Of a DNA stretch of 64,000 bases, positions 35,867-43,237 are shown piece after piece. The position numbers were made by a program, and so were the translations under genes. This DNA is from an uncultured Flavobacteriales bacterium (GTDB lineage Bacteria; Bacteroidota; Bacteroidia; Palsa-965), in contig CALJIF010000032.1 in the NCBI GenBank assembly GCA_937974275.1, forward strand, positions 1 to 64,000, in the 5' to 3' direction. Under the pieces are notes generated by a model that saw nothing but the letters and a program-made list of their open reading frames with translations, was not told where the DNA came from and did no database searches. Within the stretch, counting starts at the first letter, position 1. Every line of letters starts with the position of its first letter.

Positions 35867-37957
35867 TTAGTTGGTATGAATATTTTTCCTGTTCGCTAAT
35901 CGCTTCTGAATAGTAGTATGTACAAACTCACGCGACTCCTTAAGGTACTTTTGCGTAAAGGATTGTGTGGGCTGTTGCTCTTTAATTTGCAACACTGCTT
36001 GTGCGAAGGCGTTGTCGGGGAATCCGTAAGCCACACCAAAGTGCGTTTGAAATTCGCTAATGACGGAAAACTGACTATTCACTTGTATTCCATCATCTAA
36101 CAAAACAGCTTTTGCTGCATGAATAATGGCATTGTAAGCATGGTAAGCAGCATCAGCAAAACGCGATTTATTGAACTGTTCTTCCGAAGCTCGAATTGCA
36201 TCTTCGGCTTCATGTAACAATACAGTTACTAAGTCGATCTTCACTCCGGCGCATTCACCCACTCCCACAGCCAAAGCAAATTTTTTATCGGAATTCCAAT
36301 CGATGAGCAGATCATCCGAGATATCGTCGGTTTCCCCAAATGCTTTCAGCAATTGATAGAAATACATTTTACCCTGACGAAGAAAATATTCGCGGTACGA
36401 TTCGTCGGTTGCATTATGTTCGAAATCGTTAATTAAAACACGCAACACTGCAGGCGCGCGCTTGCTGGGGAACTTGATAATTTTTTCTGCTGCAACACCT
36501 TTTCCACCTCCAAGCACCAATTGTAACGCAGGAGCTACAGCACGTCCAATCTTCAGGGAACTTCCGTGAAAACCGATATCTGCCAATGCGTGCTGACCGC
36601 AACTATTCATGCACCCGCTGATTTTTATCGTTAAATCGCGTCTTCCGATGAAGTGCGGGAACTCATGTGCAACAACTTCTTCAAGCACCGCAGCAACTCC
36701 GGTACTGTTGGAAATACCGAGATTGCACGTATCTGTACCCGGGCAAGATGTAATATCTCCTAATGCACTTCCTCCGGGCAAATGCAAACCAAGAACTTGC
36801 AACGCCTGATACAAAGCGGGAACAGCCGATTCAGGAACAAAACGCAACAAAATACTTTGCTGAGGAGTTATGCGGCTATCTGATGACCGTGCATAGTGAT
36901 CGATAACATCAGCAAGTGCTGCAGCGGTTGAGGAAGCTAAATCACCACGAGGAATGCGCACATGCACAGCCACATATCCCGGTTGTTTCTGAGCGATTAC
37001 GCTGCTGCGTTTCCAAACATCGAATGCTTCAGAATTACTTTTCTTAAATGTGGTGAAGATACTTTTCGGTTCGTCTATGGCATTTTCAAAATCAGGAATG
37101 TTCACGTGTTGTGCTGCAAGTCCTTGTTTTTCTTCTTGCACCAAACGCAGCAATTCTTCGAGTCCGATTTTATGGAGTAAGTATTTCAATCGTGCTTTAT
37201 TTCTGTTGTTGCGCTCACCATGTCGGTCGAACACACGGAGCAAGGCTTCCGTGAACGGCACAATTTCACTTTCGGGAAGAAATTCAGATGCGGTTTGCGC
37301 CGGAAATGGCTGTGCGCCGAGCCCACCGCCGATGACAACTTTGAATCCACGTTGCATGTTGCCGGTGACAATTTCGACACGCGGAATAAATCCGATATCG
37401 TGCATGAATGTAAATGCCGTGTCGGCTTCGGACGAGGAAAACGCAATTTTAATTTTCCGCCCCATGTCTTGACCAACAGGATTGCGCAGAAAATATCTGA
37501 AAAGAAAATCAGCGTACGGCGTTACATCAAATGGTTCACCGGAATCAATGCCTGCTTCCGGAGAAGCTGTGATATTACGAACTGTGTTACCGCATGCTTC
37601 GCGTAATGTTAAATCGTCTTGCTCCAATTCCGCCCACAACGCAGGTGTATCATCGAGACTCACGAAATGAAATTGCACATCCTGACGTGTAGTTAAGTGT
37701 AAATTACCCGTCGCGTATTTATCGGATAATTTTGCCAATTGTCGCAATTGATTGGTGTTAAAACGCCCATACGGAATTTTTATGCGCACCATTTGTACGC
37801 CTTGTTGGCGTTGTCCGTACACACCGCGTGCAAGACGCAGACTTCTGAATTTTTCGGGGTCAATTGCTCCGGAATGAAACTGCAGGATTTTATGCTGCAG
37901 GTCGAGGATATCTTGTTCTACTATCGGATTTTCGAGTTCGGTTCTAAAGCTTTGCAT
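35867..37957 (-). CDS. Assimilatory sulfite (nitrite/sulfite) reductase with C-terminal HEPN-like domain
   Basis: Siroheme/[4Fe-4S] enzyme reducing sulfite to sulfide. Two ferredoxin-like half-domains and two NIR/SIR domains are evident: VRIKIPYGRFNTNQLRQLA, LTTRQDVQFHFV, EACGNTVRNITASP, then CPGTDTC and SGCMNSCGQH, which supply the four cluster Cys. Context (cysH, cobA, siroheme synthase) argues for sulfite over nitrite. Residues about 580-696 are an added helical domain resembling HEPN (LLHEAEDAIRASEEQF, RFADAAYHAYNAIIHAAKAVLL). It is the first structural gene after the tandem leader-peptide attenuator region and is followed after 106 bases by cobA. Confidence 0.94.
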   Translation of the reverse strand: MQSFRTELENPIVEQDILDLQHKILQFHSGAIDPEKFRSLRLARGVYGQRQQGVQMVRIKIPYGRFNTNQLRQLAKLSDKYATGNLHLTTRQDVQFHFVSLDDTPALWAELEQDDLTLREACGNTVRNITASPEAGIDSGEPFDVTPYADFLFRYFLRNPVGQDMGRKIKIAFSSSEADTAFTFMHDIGFIPRVEIVTGNMQRGFKVVIGGGLGAQPFPAQTASEFLPESEIVPFTEALLRVFDRHGERNNRNKARLKYLLHKIGLEELLRLVQEEKQGLAAQHVNIPDFENAIDEPKSIFTTFKKSNSEAFDVWKRSSVIAQKQPGYVAVHVRIPRGDLASSTAAALADVIDHYARSSDSRITPQQSILLRFVPESAVPALYQALQVLGLHLPGGSALGDITSCPGTDTCNLGISNSTGVAAVLEEVVAHEFPHFIGRRDLTIKISGCMNSCGQHALADIGFHGSSLKIGRAVAPALQLVLGGGKGVAAEKIIKFPSKRAPAVLRVLINDFEHNATDESYREYFLRQGKMYFYQLLKAFGETDDISDDLLIDWNSDKKFALAVGVGECAGVKIDLVTVLLHEAEDAIRASEEQFNKSRFADAAYHAYNAIIHAAKAVLLDDGIQVNSQFSVISEFQTHFGVAYGFPDNAFAQAVLQIKEQQPTQSFTQKYLKESREFVHTTIQKRLANRKNIHTN

Positions 37958-38016
37958 AAGTTTTATTGTAAGTTGTTTCGGATATATTTTTTTGAAAATC
38001 CGTGAGAACCGACAAT

Positions 38017-38047
38017 AAAAAAGCCCTCACGGAAATCCGGAGGGCTT
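38017..38047 (-). terminator. Terminator 2 (attenuator) before the sulfite reductase gene
   Basis: Minus-strand stem AAGCCCTC / GAGGGCTT extended by CGGA / TCCG with a single bulged T, then TTTTTT. It lies 19 bases past the stop of leader ORF 2 and about 60 bases before the sulfite reductase ATG, the place of an attenuator, not an operon end. Confidence 0.9.
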
Positions 38048-38065
38048 CGCTCAACACACCAACAA

Positions 38066-38176
38066 TCAACTGCACCATGTAAGCATATACCTTCCGGGCT
38101 TGCTGTTTGCACAGCAGCACATACACATGCACATACACATGTACGAGGAAAGGAAGGTTAATGCGGTGCGTTTCAT
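38066..38176 (-). CDS. Leader peptide 2, 36 residues with Met/Cys run
   Basis: A short ORF starting at ATG 38176 (MKRTALTFLSSY) with the core MCMCMCMCCC at codons 13-22, then ANSKPGRYMLTWCS and TGA at 38066-38068. In all, 12 of 36 residues are Met or Cys beyond the initiator. The Met/Cys stretch is the likely ribosome stalling site when charged tRNA-Met or tRNA-Cys is scarce. A ribosome stalled there would cover segment 1 of the RNA (codons 7-10) and free segment 2 (codons 26-29) to disrupt terminator 2. It is too short for ordinary gene callers. Reading is direct; function is inferred. Confidence 0.85.
   Translation of the reverse strand: MKRTALTFLSSYMCMCMCMCCCANSKPGRYMLTWCS
38117..38140 (-). 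repeat. Two perfect 12-bp tandem copies encoding MCMC twice
   Basis: Minus-strand ATGTGTATGTGC occurs twice in a row, forming codons 13-20 of leader peptide 2. Such a short perfect repeat can expand or contract by slippage in units of four residues. Confidence 0.9.
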
Positions 38177-38198
38177 GTTGAAGTTCGGTTAAATTAAT

Positions 38199-38232
38199 AA
38201 AAAAAGGCTTTCCAAAATCGGGAAAGCCTTTT
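38199..38232 (-). terminator. Terminator 1 (attenuator) after leader peptide 1
   Basis: Minus-strand perfect 12-bp stem AAAAGGCTTTCC / GGAAAGCCTTTT with loop CGATTTT and a run of seven T. It lies 21 bases after the stop of leader ORF 1 and 22 bases before leader ORF 2. GGGAA at 38245-38249 could compete by pairing with TTCCC at 38220-38224. Confidence 0.92.
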
Positions 38233-38253
38233 ATATAAATGCTATTCCCACTG

Positions 38254-38304
38254 TCATGGATTCATGCAGCAGTTCATCATCATATTTAAGTTATTGTTCA
38301 TCAT
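38254..38304 (-). CDS. Leader peptide 1, MMNNNLNMMMNCCMNP
   Basis: A 16-residue ORF (ATG 38304, TGA 38254-38256) starting about 12 bases after the -7 box. It has six Met including the start, two adjacent Cys and five Asn. The Cys codons lie in a small hairpin CTG-CATG / CATG-CAG that overlaps the stop codon. Terminator 1 follows within 21 bases. Position, composition and the following terminator all match a leader peptide of a Met/Cys attenuator, upstream of and in series with leader peptide 2. Confidence 0.78.
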   Translation of the reverse strand: MMNNNLNMMMNCCMNP

Positions 38305-38316
38305 TGTAATGTGGCG

Positions 38317-38349
38317 CAAAGATATAGCGGAAATATTTTATGATGCAAA
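38317..38349 (-). promoter_or_regulatory. Promoter of the sulfur-assimilation operon
   Basis: On the minus strand, TTTG (38346-38349), a 21-base spacer and TATCTTTG (38317-38324), a perfect TAnnTTTG -7 box. Transcription would begin near 38311, a few bases before leader ORF 1. Confidence 0.78.
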
Positions 38350-38438
38350 TTTATTTTTGTTATCGCGTTAAAACCGCTTCGTTGCTGTGTTGTACGTCAC
38401 TTTTAAAATAACCGTTCGATAAATTTATGCCGACACAT

Positions 38439-38930
38439 TTAGTTGGACGTACTTTTCGAGCGCGTCGCATTCAAATACTCCCGGGCAACTTCCAGCAGCT
38501 CGCTCGACGTACAATTCGTATCCGCGGTATTTACCTTTCTTTCGTAATAGGAACGTGAGCCGTCATTGGCCCACTCTTGTACCACCAAATACTTTTTAAT
38601 GCCCCGCAAACCGGATCCCGGTGCCTCGGCATGCGAAAGATCTTCTTCTTCTAACGTGATATCCCGAATCAGTGTCCAGGGAATAGTTCTTTTATATCTC
38701 CGCAAGTAAACCCCTTCTTCACTAAAAACAATTTCATGTTTATTCCGTAATCGATTTACGACAATAACGATCAACACCAGTGCACTCGAAATCAGCCAAA
38801 ACCACCAAAATTCGGGATTGCGCACTCGTTCAAAAATCAGCGCATAAGCACTGCCCACACACATGAATAACATGGGCGCACCAATAACTACATCCATCGT
38901 AGAACTTCGTTTGATGTAGCGCGGCTTCAT
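38439..38930 (-). CDS. Two-pass membrane protein with PH-like domain, unknown function
   Basis: A 163-residue protein: a basic N-terminus, two membrane segments (VVIGAPMLFMCVGSAYALIF and WWFWLISSALVLIVIVV), then a cytoplasmic domain beginning HEIVFSEEGVYLRRYKRTIPWTLIRDITLEEE, which has the pattern of bacterial PH-like domains. It starts 17 bases after the B12-binding protein gene stop, so it may be co-transcribed with it and the NtrY-like kinase. No specific function can be assigned. Downstream (38341-38438) I see no gene before the sulfur-operon promoter. Confidence 0.75.
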   Translation of the reverse strand: MKPRYIKRSSTMDVVIGAPMLFMCVGSAYALIFERVRNPEFWWFWLISSALVLIVIVVNRLRNKHEIVFSEEGVYLRRYKRTIPWTLIRDITLEEEDLSHAEAPGSGLRGIKKYLVVQEWANDGSRSYYERKVNTADTNCTSSELLEVAREYLNATRSKSTSN

Positions 38931-38947
38931 GGGTTAAGAAAGGGGAA

Positions 38948-39355
38948 TTATCTGCGGTGTTCCTGCACGTATCCGTTGATATAATCAACGATCGTTTTCG
39001 TATCCGTTCCCGGAGGAAACAACATGCCCACGCCGAGTTCGTTGAGCTTTTTCATATCGGCATCAGGAATGATTCCGCCGCCTGTCAACAATACATCGTT
39101 CAAGCCTTTCTCTTTCATCAAGGTCATGATTTTCGGAAATACCGTCATGTGCGCACCGGATAAAATGCTGACACCGATTGCATCAACGTCTTCCTGCAAT
39201 GCTGCATTGACAACCATTTCAGGGGTTTGACGTAATCCGGTATAAATTACTTCCATGCCTGCATCGCGCAGAAAAGAAGCGATTACTTTGGCGCCACGAT
39301 CGTGACCATCCAAACCAACTTTTGCAATTAAAACTCGAACAGGACGTTGTTGCAT
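38948..39355 (-). CDS. Stand-alone cobalamin-binding domain protein (methylmalonyl-CoA mutase C-terminal type)
   Basis: A 135-residue B12-binding domain. The cobalamin lower-ligand motif DGHDRG (His coordinates cobalt) is near the N-terminus, followed by SILSGAH and GGGIIPDAD, as in the C-terminal domain of methylmalonyl-CoA mutase. No catalytic TIM-barrel subunit gene is adjacent; in this family the small subunit pairs with a separately encoded large subunit of an acyl-CoA mutase. A near-match -7 box (TACCTTTA) lies 7 bases before the ATG. It sits between the NtrY-like kinase and the PH-like membrane protein. Confidence 0.92.
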   Translation of the reverse strand: MQQRPVRVLIAKVGLDGHDRGAKVIASFLRDAGMEVIYTGLRQTPEMVVNAALQEDVDAIGVSILSGAHMTVFPKIMTLMKEKGLNDVLLTGGGIIPDADMKKLNELGVGMLFPPGTDTKTIVDYINGYVQEHRR

Positions 39356-39382
39356 ACGGTGCTAAAGGTACGAATTGATCAT

Positions 39383-42300
39383 TTATTGTGAATCACCTTT
39401 ACGAACCGGAATGGAAACATAAAATGTTGTTCCCGAACCTTTCGTGGTTTCAAAACGGATACGACCATTCACACTCTCCACAATACTCTTGACCATAGCT
39501 AGTCCAAGTCCCATTCCGCCCGATTTAGTGGTGAAATTCGGCACAAATATTTTATCGATCACTTCGTCACTGATGCCGGTGCCGTTGTCTTTTACGGTTA
39601 CCACAAAATGCTGTCCTTCACGGCTCAACTTCACCTCAACAATTCCATCCTGCTCTTCCGGTATAGCCTGAATGGCGTTGCGAATCAAATTATTAAATAC
39701 ACGCATCAACTGCTCATAATCGCCTTCCACATCAGCATGATCCAACATTCCGTGATCGTATGAAATTTTGATACGCTCTTCTGTTTCCTGAAATAAACTC
39801 ACCACATTATCCAGCAATTCATGAAGATCCATTTCTTCAATTTGCGGCTTCGGCATTTTTGCGAAATCGGAGAATGCTGTTGCAATAGAAGAAAGCGTAT
39901 CAATCTGCTCAATCATCGTTTTCGTCAAACGCTCCACCTTCTGATCGAGATCCGGAGCTTTATCGCGGTACGCACGTTCCAGCAGTTGCAAACTGAGTCG
40001 TATTGGTGTAAGGGGATTTTTAATTTCATGTGCTACCTGCTTCGCCATTTCGCGCCATGCACTTTCACGCTCGCTCTGTGCCAACAATTCGGCACTATGC
40101 GCCAATTCAGAAATCATTCTGTTATACTCACGCACCAAACTTCCGATTTCATCGTTGGTTTCCCAGTTGATCGGGTCGTTTTTCTGACCCAATGTAACAG
40201 CGCGCATCTTGTCCTGAATTAAACGCAAAGGTTTCGTCAGGTAATTCGAAATAAATATCGCTGCTATAACCGATAATGAGAACAGCAGCACGTACACATT
40301 AATTAATGCCACAAGGAAAGAAGATATTTCTTTCTCCAAATCGTTCTGCTTCGCGAAATACGGCAAACTCAAATAAGCAATTAATTCACCCGATTTATTC
40401 TTAACCGGTAAATACGCCGACAAATAAGCCAGATTACCCACGTTCTCGTCATGTACAAACTCCGAACGTTTATTTATATGCAATTGCAAATACGCTTCCG
40501 GATTCATCTTGCGTGAAACCAAACCTTCATCAAACACTTTCCCTCTGGACGTGGCAAACAAATTACCTTCCAGATCATATAGGTTGATATCCGTAAAGAA
40601 CACATTCGAAAACTTACGTAAGAGATAGGTGGTGTATTCCTTGTATGGCGCTGTCAATTTGTTATCCTCAATTTTGGATTCAATTTCCAACGATACGGAA
40701 TGTGCCTTCTCACTTATAATTTCGGAGTTTTTAGTTTGGTATTGCTGTTGGATGTAGTAAATGGATCCACTACCGAATAAGGTTAACGATGCCAGAACGA
40801 TCAACACCAACACCAATTGAATACGATACTTAAATGTTAACTGACTGAATGCATTACCCGCAACAATAACCTGACGCAGGAACAACGCCAACATCAACAG
40901 CAAACTATATAATGTAAATATGTACGAAAATCCTGTAGTGATGCTCAACCAACCTTCCTGAGGCTTGCTGAGTACAACCGCTGTCTCGTTGTCCGGAGAA
41001 TATACTAAATGCTCGTAGTGCTCTTGCACAACAAATTCATTCTTTCGTGCTGCAGCCAGATATTGTTCGGGCGATAAACTGAATTGAAACTTCCCGGCAT
41101 GATTTAACAATACGCCATTCTTATATTTTGCATACGAATAATTCAGCAATCGCTGGTTCACTGTCAATTCACGATCGAGCAACAATTCCGGGAAACCCAC
41201 TTCTTCGTTCATCAACTTCGAATCCAATTCCAGAATCAACGTTCCTTGTCCTAAAAACTTCTCTCTACCCGGCCATTGTAATACCAACTTCGCGACATAC
41301 GAAATGCGACCGTCACCTTTTGTCCTGAAATAAAAATGTTCTGTTTGTGTCGGTTCGCATTGACGATGCACAATCTCTTCCATCAGCGTGAAGTTGTCGG
41401 AATACGTGGCAGCATGGCGCAATAAAGGCACGCACATCGTATCGAAAAATGCCACTTTCACATCATACTTTTCCCAATAACCGCTGAAGTATTGTTGCAC
41501 CACACGTTTCTCAAACGCATTCAGATCCGCTTCCGGACCCTGAGATAATTTAATCAGCACGGTATCGTACATCAATTTATCGCGCAACTCGATAAAGAAA
41601 TGTTCTGCTATCGGATCTTGTTCAGCAGCCAGTTTTTCAGCCAATAATTTTCGCGAGTCGTGTTCTTTGTAACGCGATTGTTTCCCGATCATGTGTGTGG
41701 TGTAGAACGAAAATAAAAACACCAGTAAAACAATCAGCGAAAAAGGATAACGGCTTTCTTCCGTATCTGTAGGTCGTTGAAATAACACGAAAAGAATGGC
41801 AAAAGGCCAATACACCGTAATCATATCTACGTTGCCCTGCAGTGCGCATACCACGGTGAATAAAGCAGCAGCCAGAATAAACAATGCGAGTTGTTCAACA
41901 AACTTCAACTGCATGCGTTTAATTTGAAAAACTGCGTGATCTGCGAGTAAGAAAAACGTTGCAACAAATAATGCCAGCAACAACAGACCCAGATAGCTGA
42001 AAACGGATAAATCGAAAATGTTATTGACATTAAATGAGATGTCGGAGTTCTGCACCAGATCTTGAATCATTTGATTGATCAGCCAACCACCGGCGACAGG
42101 AACCGCCATCATGAAAAGTGCCAACAAATAGCGTGATGCACGTTGTTGAGGAAAATTGATGACGAGTGATTTAGGATGACGTAGCACGTAAATCACACCG
42201 AACAACAACAGCAAGGCATTCAGGAAGAAGTCGCCCAGATTGGAGTTCCAAAACGATTCTGCATCGCCGTAATGCAACGGACTAAACAACTCGGAGCTGT

Positions 42301-43111
42301 AAAACGTATCCGGGAAGTGCAACAACAACATTACAAAGCGCAATACAGCAAGAACAGCAAGAAAGAGAATTACTTTCCATCGTATACTCAGTGTGTCCGG
42401 CAGTGCGTGCGTTTCTTCATGCAGGTATTTGATTAATAAAACAAAGCCGAACAAATTGAGCACTACATTAATAATGCGCCACCATAAAGGAACGATAGGT
42501 TGTGAACTCAGTTTGTGATCGAGCGAAAACAGATACGTTCCATCTGCGGCTACAACAGCGTTAACCGATCCGGGATCATTAGTTTCAATATTCGTTTCGG
42601 GAGGAACATTATAGTCGCGCCAAAATTCATTGACGAGATAACGATTTTGATACGGATATGCCGATCGAATTAATGATAACCCGATATATGTTCTTCCCGA
42701 GTTGTCGTGCTTGCGAATAACCTGAAACCAACCGTTGCGCAATCGCGCGAGGCGTTCATCCAGACACACTTCCTTCATGTAATTTTCTACAGCAGCAGAG
42801 TTGTCTGACCAGTATTTTAATGTATCGCCCTCATACATTAACAATACAAAGCCCTTGTCATTGTACAGTGTTCGATGTGAAGCCGTGTTCGCTTTAAAAA
42901 TAGCCTGAGGAGTTTGCCCGTTGGTTTTACGAATTAACGTGTCGAGATATGCTGCTAATTCCGATTCGCGTTGGTGCAATACACGATTGAATTGTTCGGC
43001 TGCCGGTGCGGGAGAACCTGCATCGCGAAGCACAATAATTTTCGCTAATGCCAGACACAGCAGTCCTGCAACCAAATACAAAAAGCGAGATCGATAAAAT
43101 CGTTGCCACAT
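39383..43111 (-). CDS. Large NtrY-like membrane sensor histidine kinase
   Basis: About 1,242 residues from the ATG at 43111 (MWQRFYRSRF); the frame is open further upstream but that part is implausible. There is an N-terminal membrane helix, a periplasmic domain, a bundle of about seven membrane helices (residues about 235-500), a second extracytoplasmic sensor region and another membrane pair. Then come HAMP (NYLTKPLRLIQDKM), the H-box AKQVAHEIKNPLTPIRLSLQLL near residue 1028, N-box NNLIRNAIQAI, DNGTGISDEV and GGMGLGLAMV. The H-box is of NtrB/NtrY type, a class that often feeds sigma-54 activators. No response regulator gene is adjacent. The ligand is unknown. Confidence 0.92.
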   Translation of the reverse strand: MWQRFYRSRFLYLVAGLLCLALAKIIVLRDAGSPAPAAEQFNRVLHQRESELAAYLDTLIRKTNGQTPQAIFKANTASHRTLYNDKGFVLLMYEGDTLKYWSDNSAAVENYMKEVCLDERLARLRNGWFQVIRKHDNSGRTYIGLSLIRSAYPYQNRYLVNEFWRDYNVPPETNIETNDPGSVNAVVAADGTYLFSLDHKLSSQPIVPLWWRIINVVLNLFGFVLLIKYLHEETHALPDTLSIRWKVILFLAVLAVLRFVMLLLHFPDTFYSSELFSPLHYGDAESFWNSNLGDFFLNALLLLFGVIYVLRHPKSLVINFPQQRASRYLLALFMMAVPVAGGWLINQMIQDLVQNSDISFNVNNIFDLSVFSYLGLLLLALFVATFFLLADHAVFQIKRMQLKFVEQLALFILAAALFTVVCALQGNVDMITVYWPFAILFVLFQRPTDTEESRYPFSLIVLLVFLFSFYTTHMIGKQSRYKEHDSRKLLAEKLAAEQDPIAEHFFIELRDKLMYDTVLIKLSQGPEADLNAFEKRVVQQYFSGYWEKYDVKVAFFDTMCVPLLRHAATYSDNFTLMEEIVHRQCEPTQTEHFYFRTKGDGRISYVAKLVLQWPGREKFLGQGTLILELDSKLMNEEVGFPELLLDRELTVNQRLLNYSYAKYKNGVLLNHAGKFQFSLSPEQYLAAARKNEFVVQEHYEHLVYSPDNETAVVLSKPQEGWLSITTGFSYIFTLYSLLLMLALFLRQVIVAGNAFSQLTFKYRIQLVLVLIVLASLTLFGSGSIYYIQQQYQTKNSEIISEKAHSVSLEIESKIEDNKLTAPYKEYTTYLLRKFSNVFFTDINLYDLEGNLFATSRGKVFDEGLVSRKMNPEAYLQLHINKRSEFVHDENVGNLAYLSAYLPVKNKSGELIAYLSLPYFAKQNDLEKEISSFLVALINVYVLLFSLSVIAAIFISNYLTKPLRLIQDKMRAVTLGQKNDPINWETNDEIGSLVREYNRMISELAHSAELLAQSERESAWREMAKQVAHEIKNPLTPIRLSLQLLERAYRDKAPDLDQKVERLTKTMIEQIDTLSSIATAFSDFAKMPKPQIEEMDLHELLDNVVSLFQETEERIKISYDHGMLDHADVEGDYEQLMRVFNNLIRNAIQAIPEEQDGIVEVKLSREGQHFVVTVKDNGTGISDEVIDKIFVPNFTTKSGGMGLGLAMVKSIVESVNGRIRFETTKGSGTTFYVSIPVRKGDSQ

Positions 43112-43237
43112 AATGGAAAAGCCGTGCATTCCTACACGGGTGAAGTTACCACTTTCCCGATGATGCCCAAGCGGGTTTTCACACCACACAAATCCTGCCA
43201 CAACGGAATCACGCTTTTTTGTAGATTCGTGACACCT

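Larger units (their letters stand above)
37958..38311 (-). promoter_or_regulatory. Tandem leader-peptide attenuator region of the sulfur-assimilation operon
   Basis: This region holds no large gene. In transcript order it contains a short 5' leader, leader ORF 1 (38254-38304), terminator 1 (38199-38232), leader ORF 2 (38066-38176), terminator 2 (38017-38047) and about 60 bases before the sulfite reductase ATG. Within leader 2, CCTTCC (segment 1, near 38152-38158) is complementary to GGAAGG (segment 2, near 38089-38095). Segment 2 with its preceding AAGCCC (38091-38101) can also pair with terminator 2, either its 5' part (CCCTCCGG) or its 3' part (TTCC, GGGCTT). The layout is that of ribosome-mediated attenuation responding to Met and Cys supply. 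Confidence 0.8.

Noticed and set aside
37944..38138. 64-residue minus-strand ORF in the sulfur leader region
   Set aside because: It overlaps leader ORF 2 in another frame, runs through terminator 2 into the sulfite reductase start, and its openness follows from the 12-bp repeat.
37958..38311. SAM-type riboswitch upstream of the sulfite reductase gene
   Set aside because: I looked for a conserved multi-helix aptamer and saw none; the two Met/Cys ORFs with paired terminators explain the region better.
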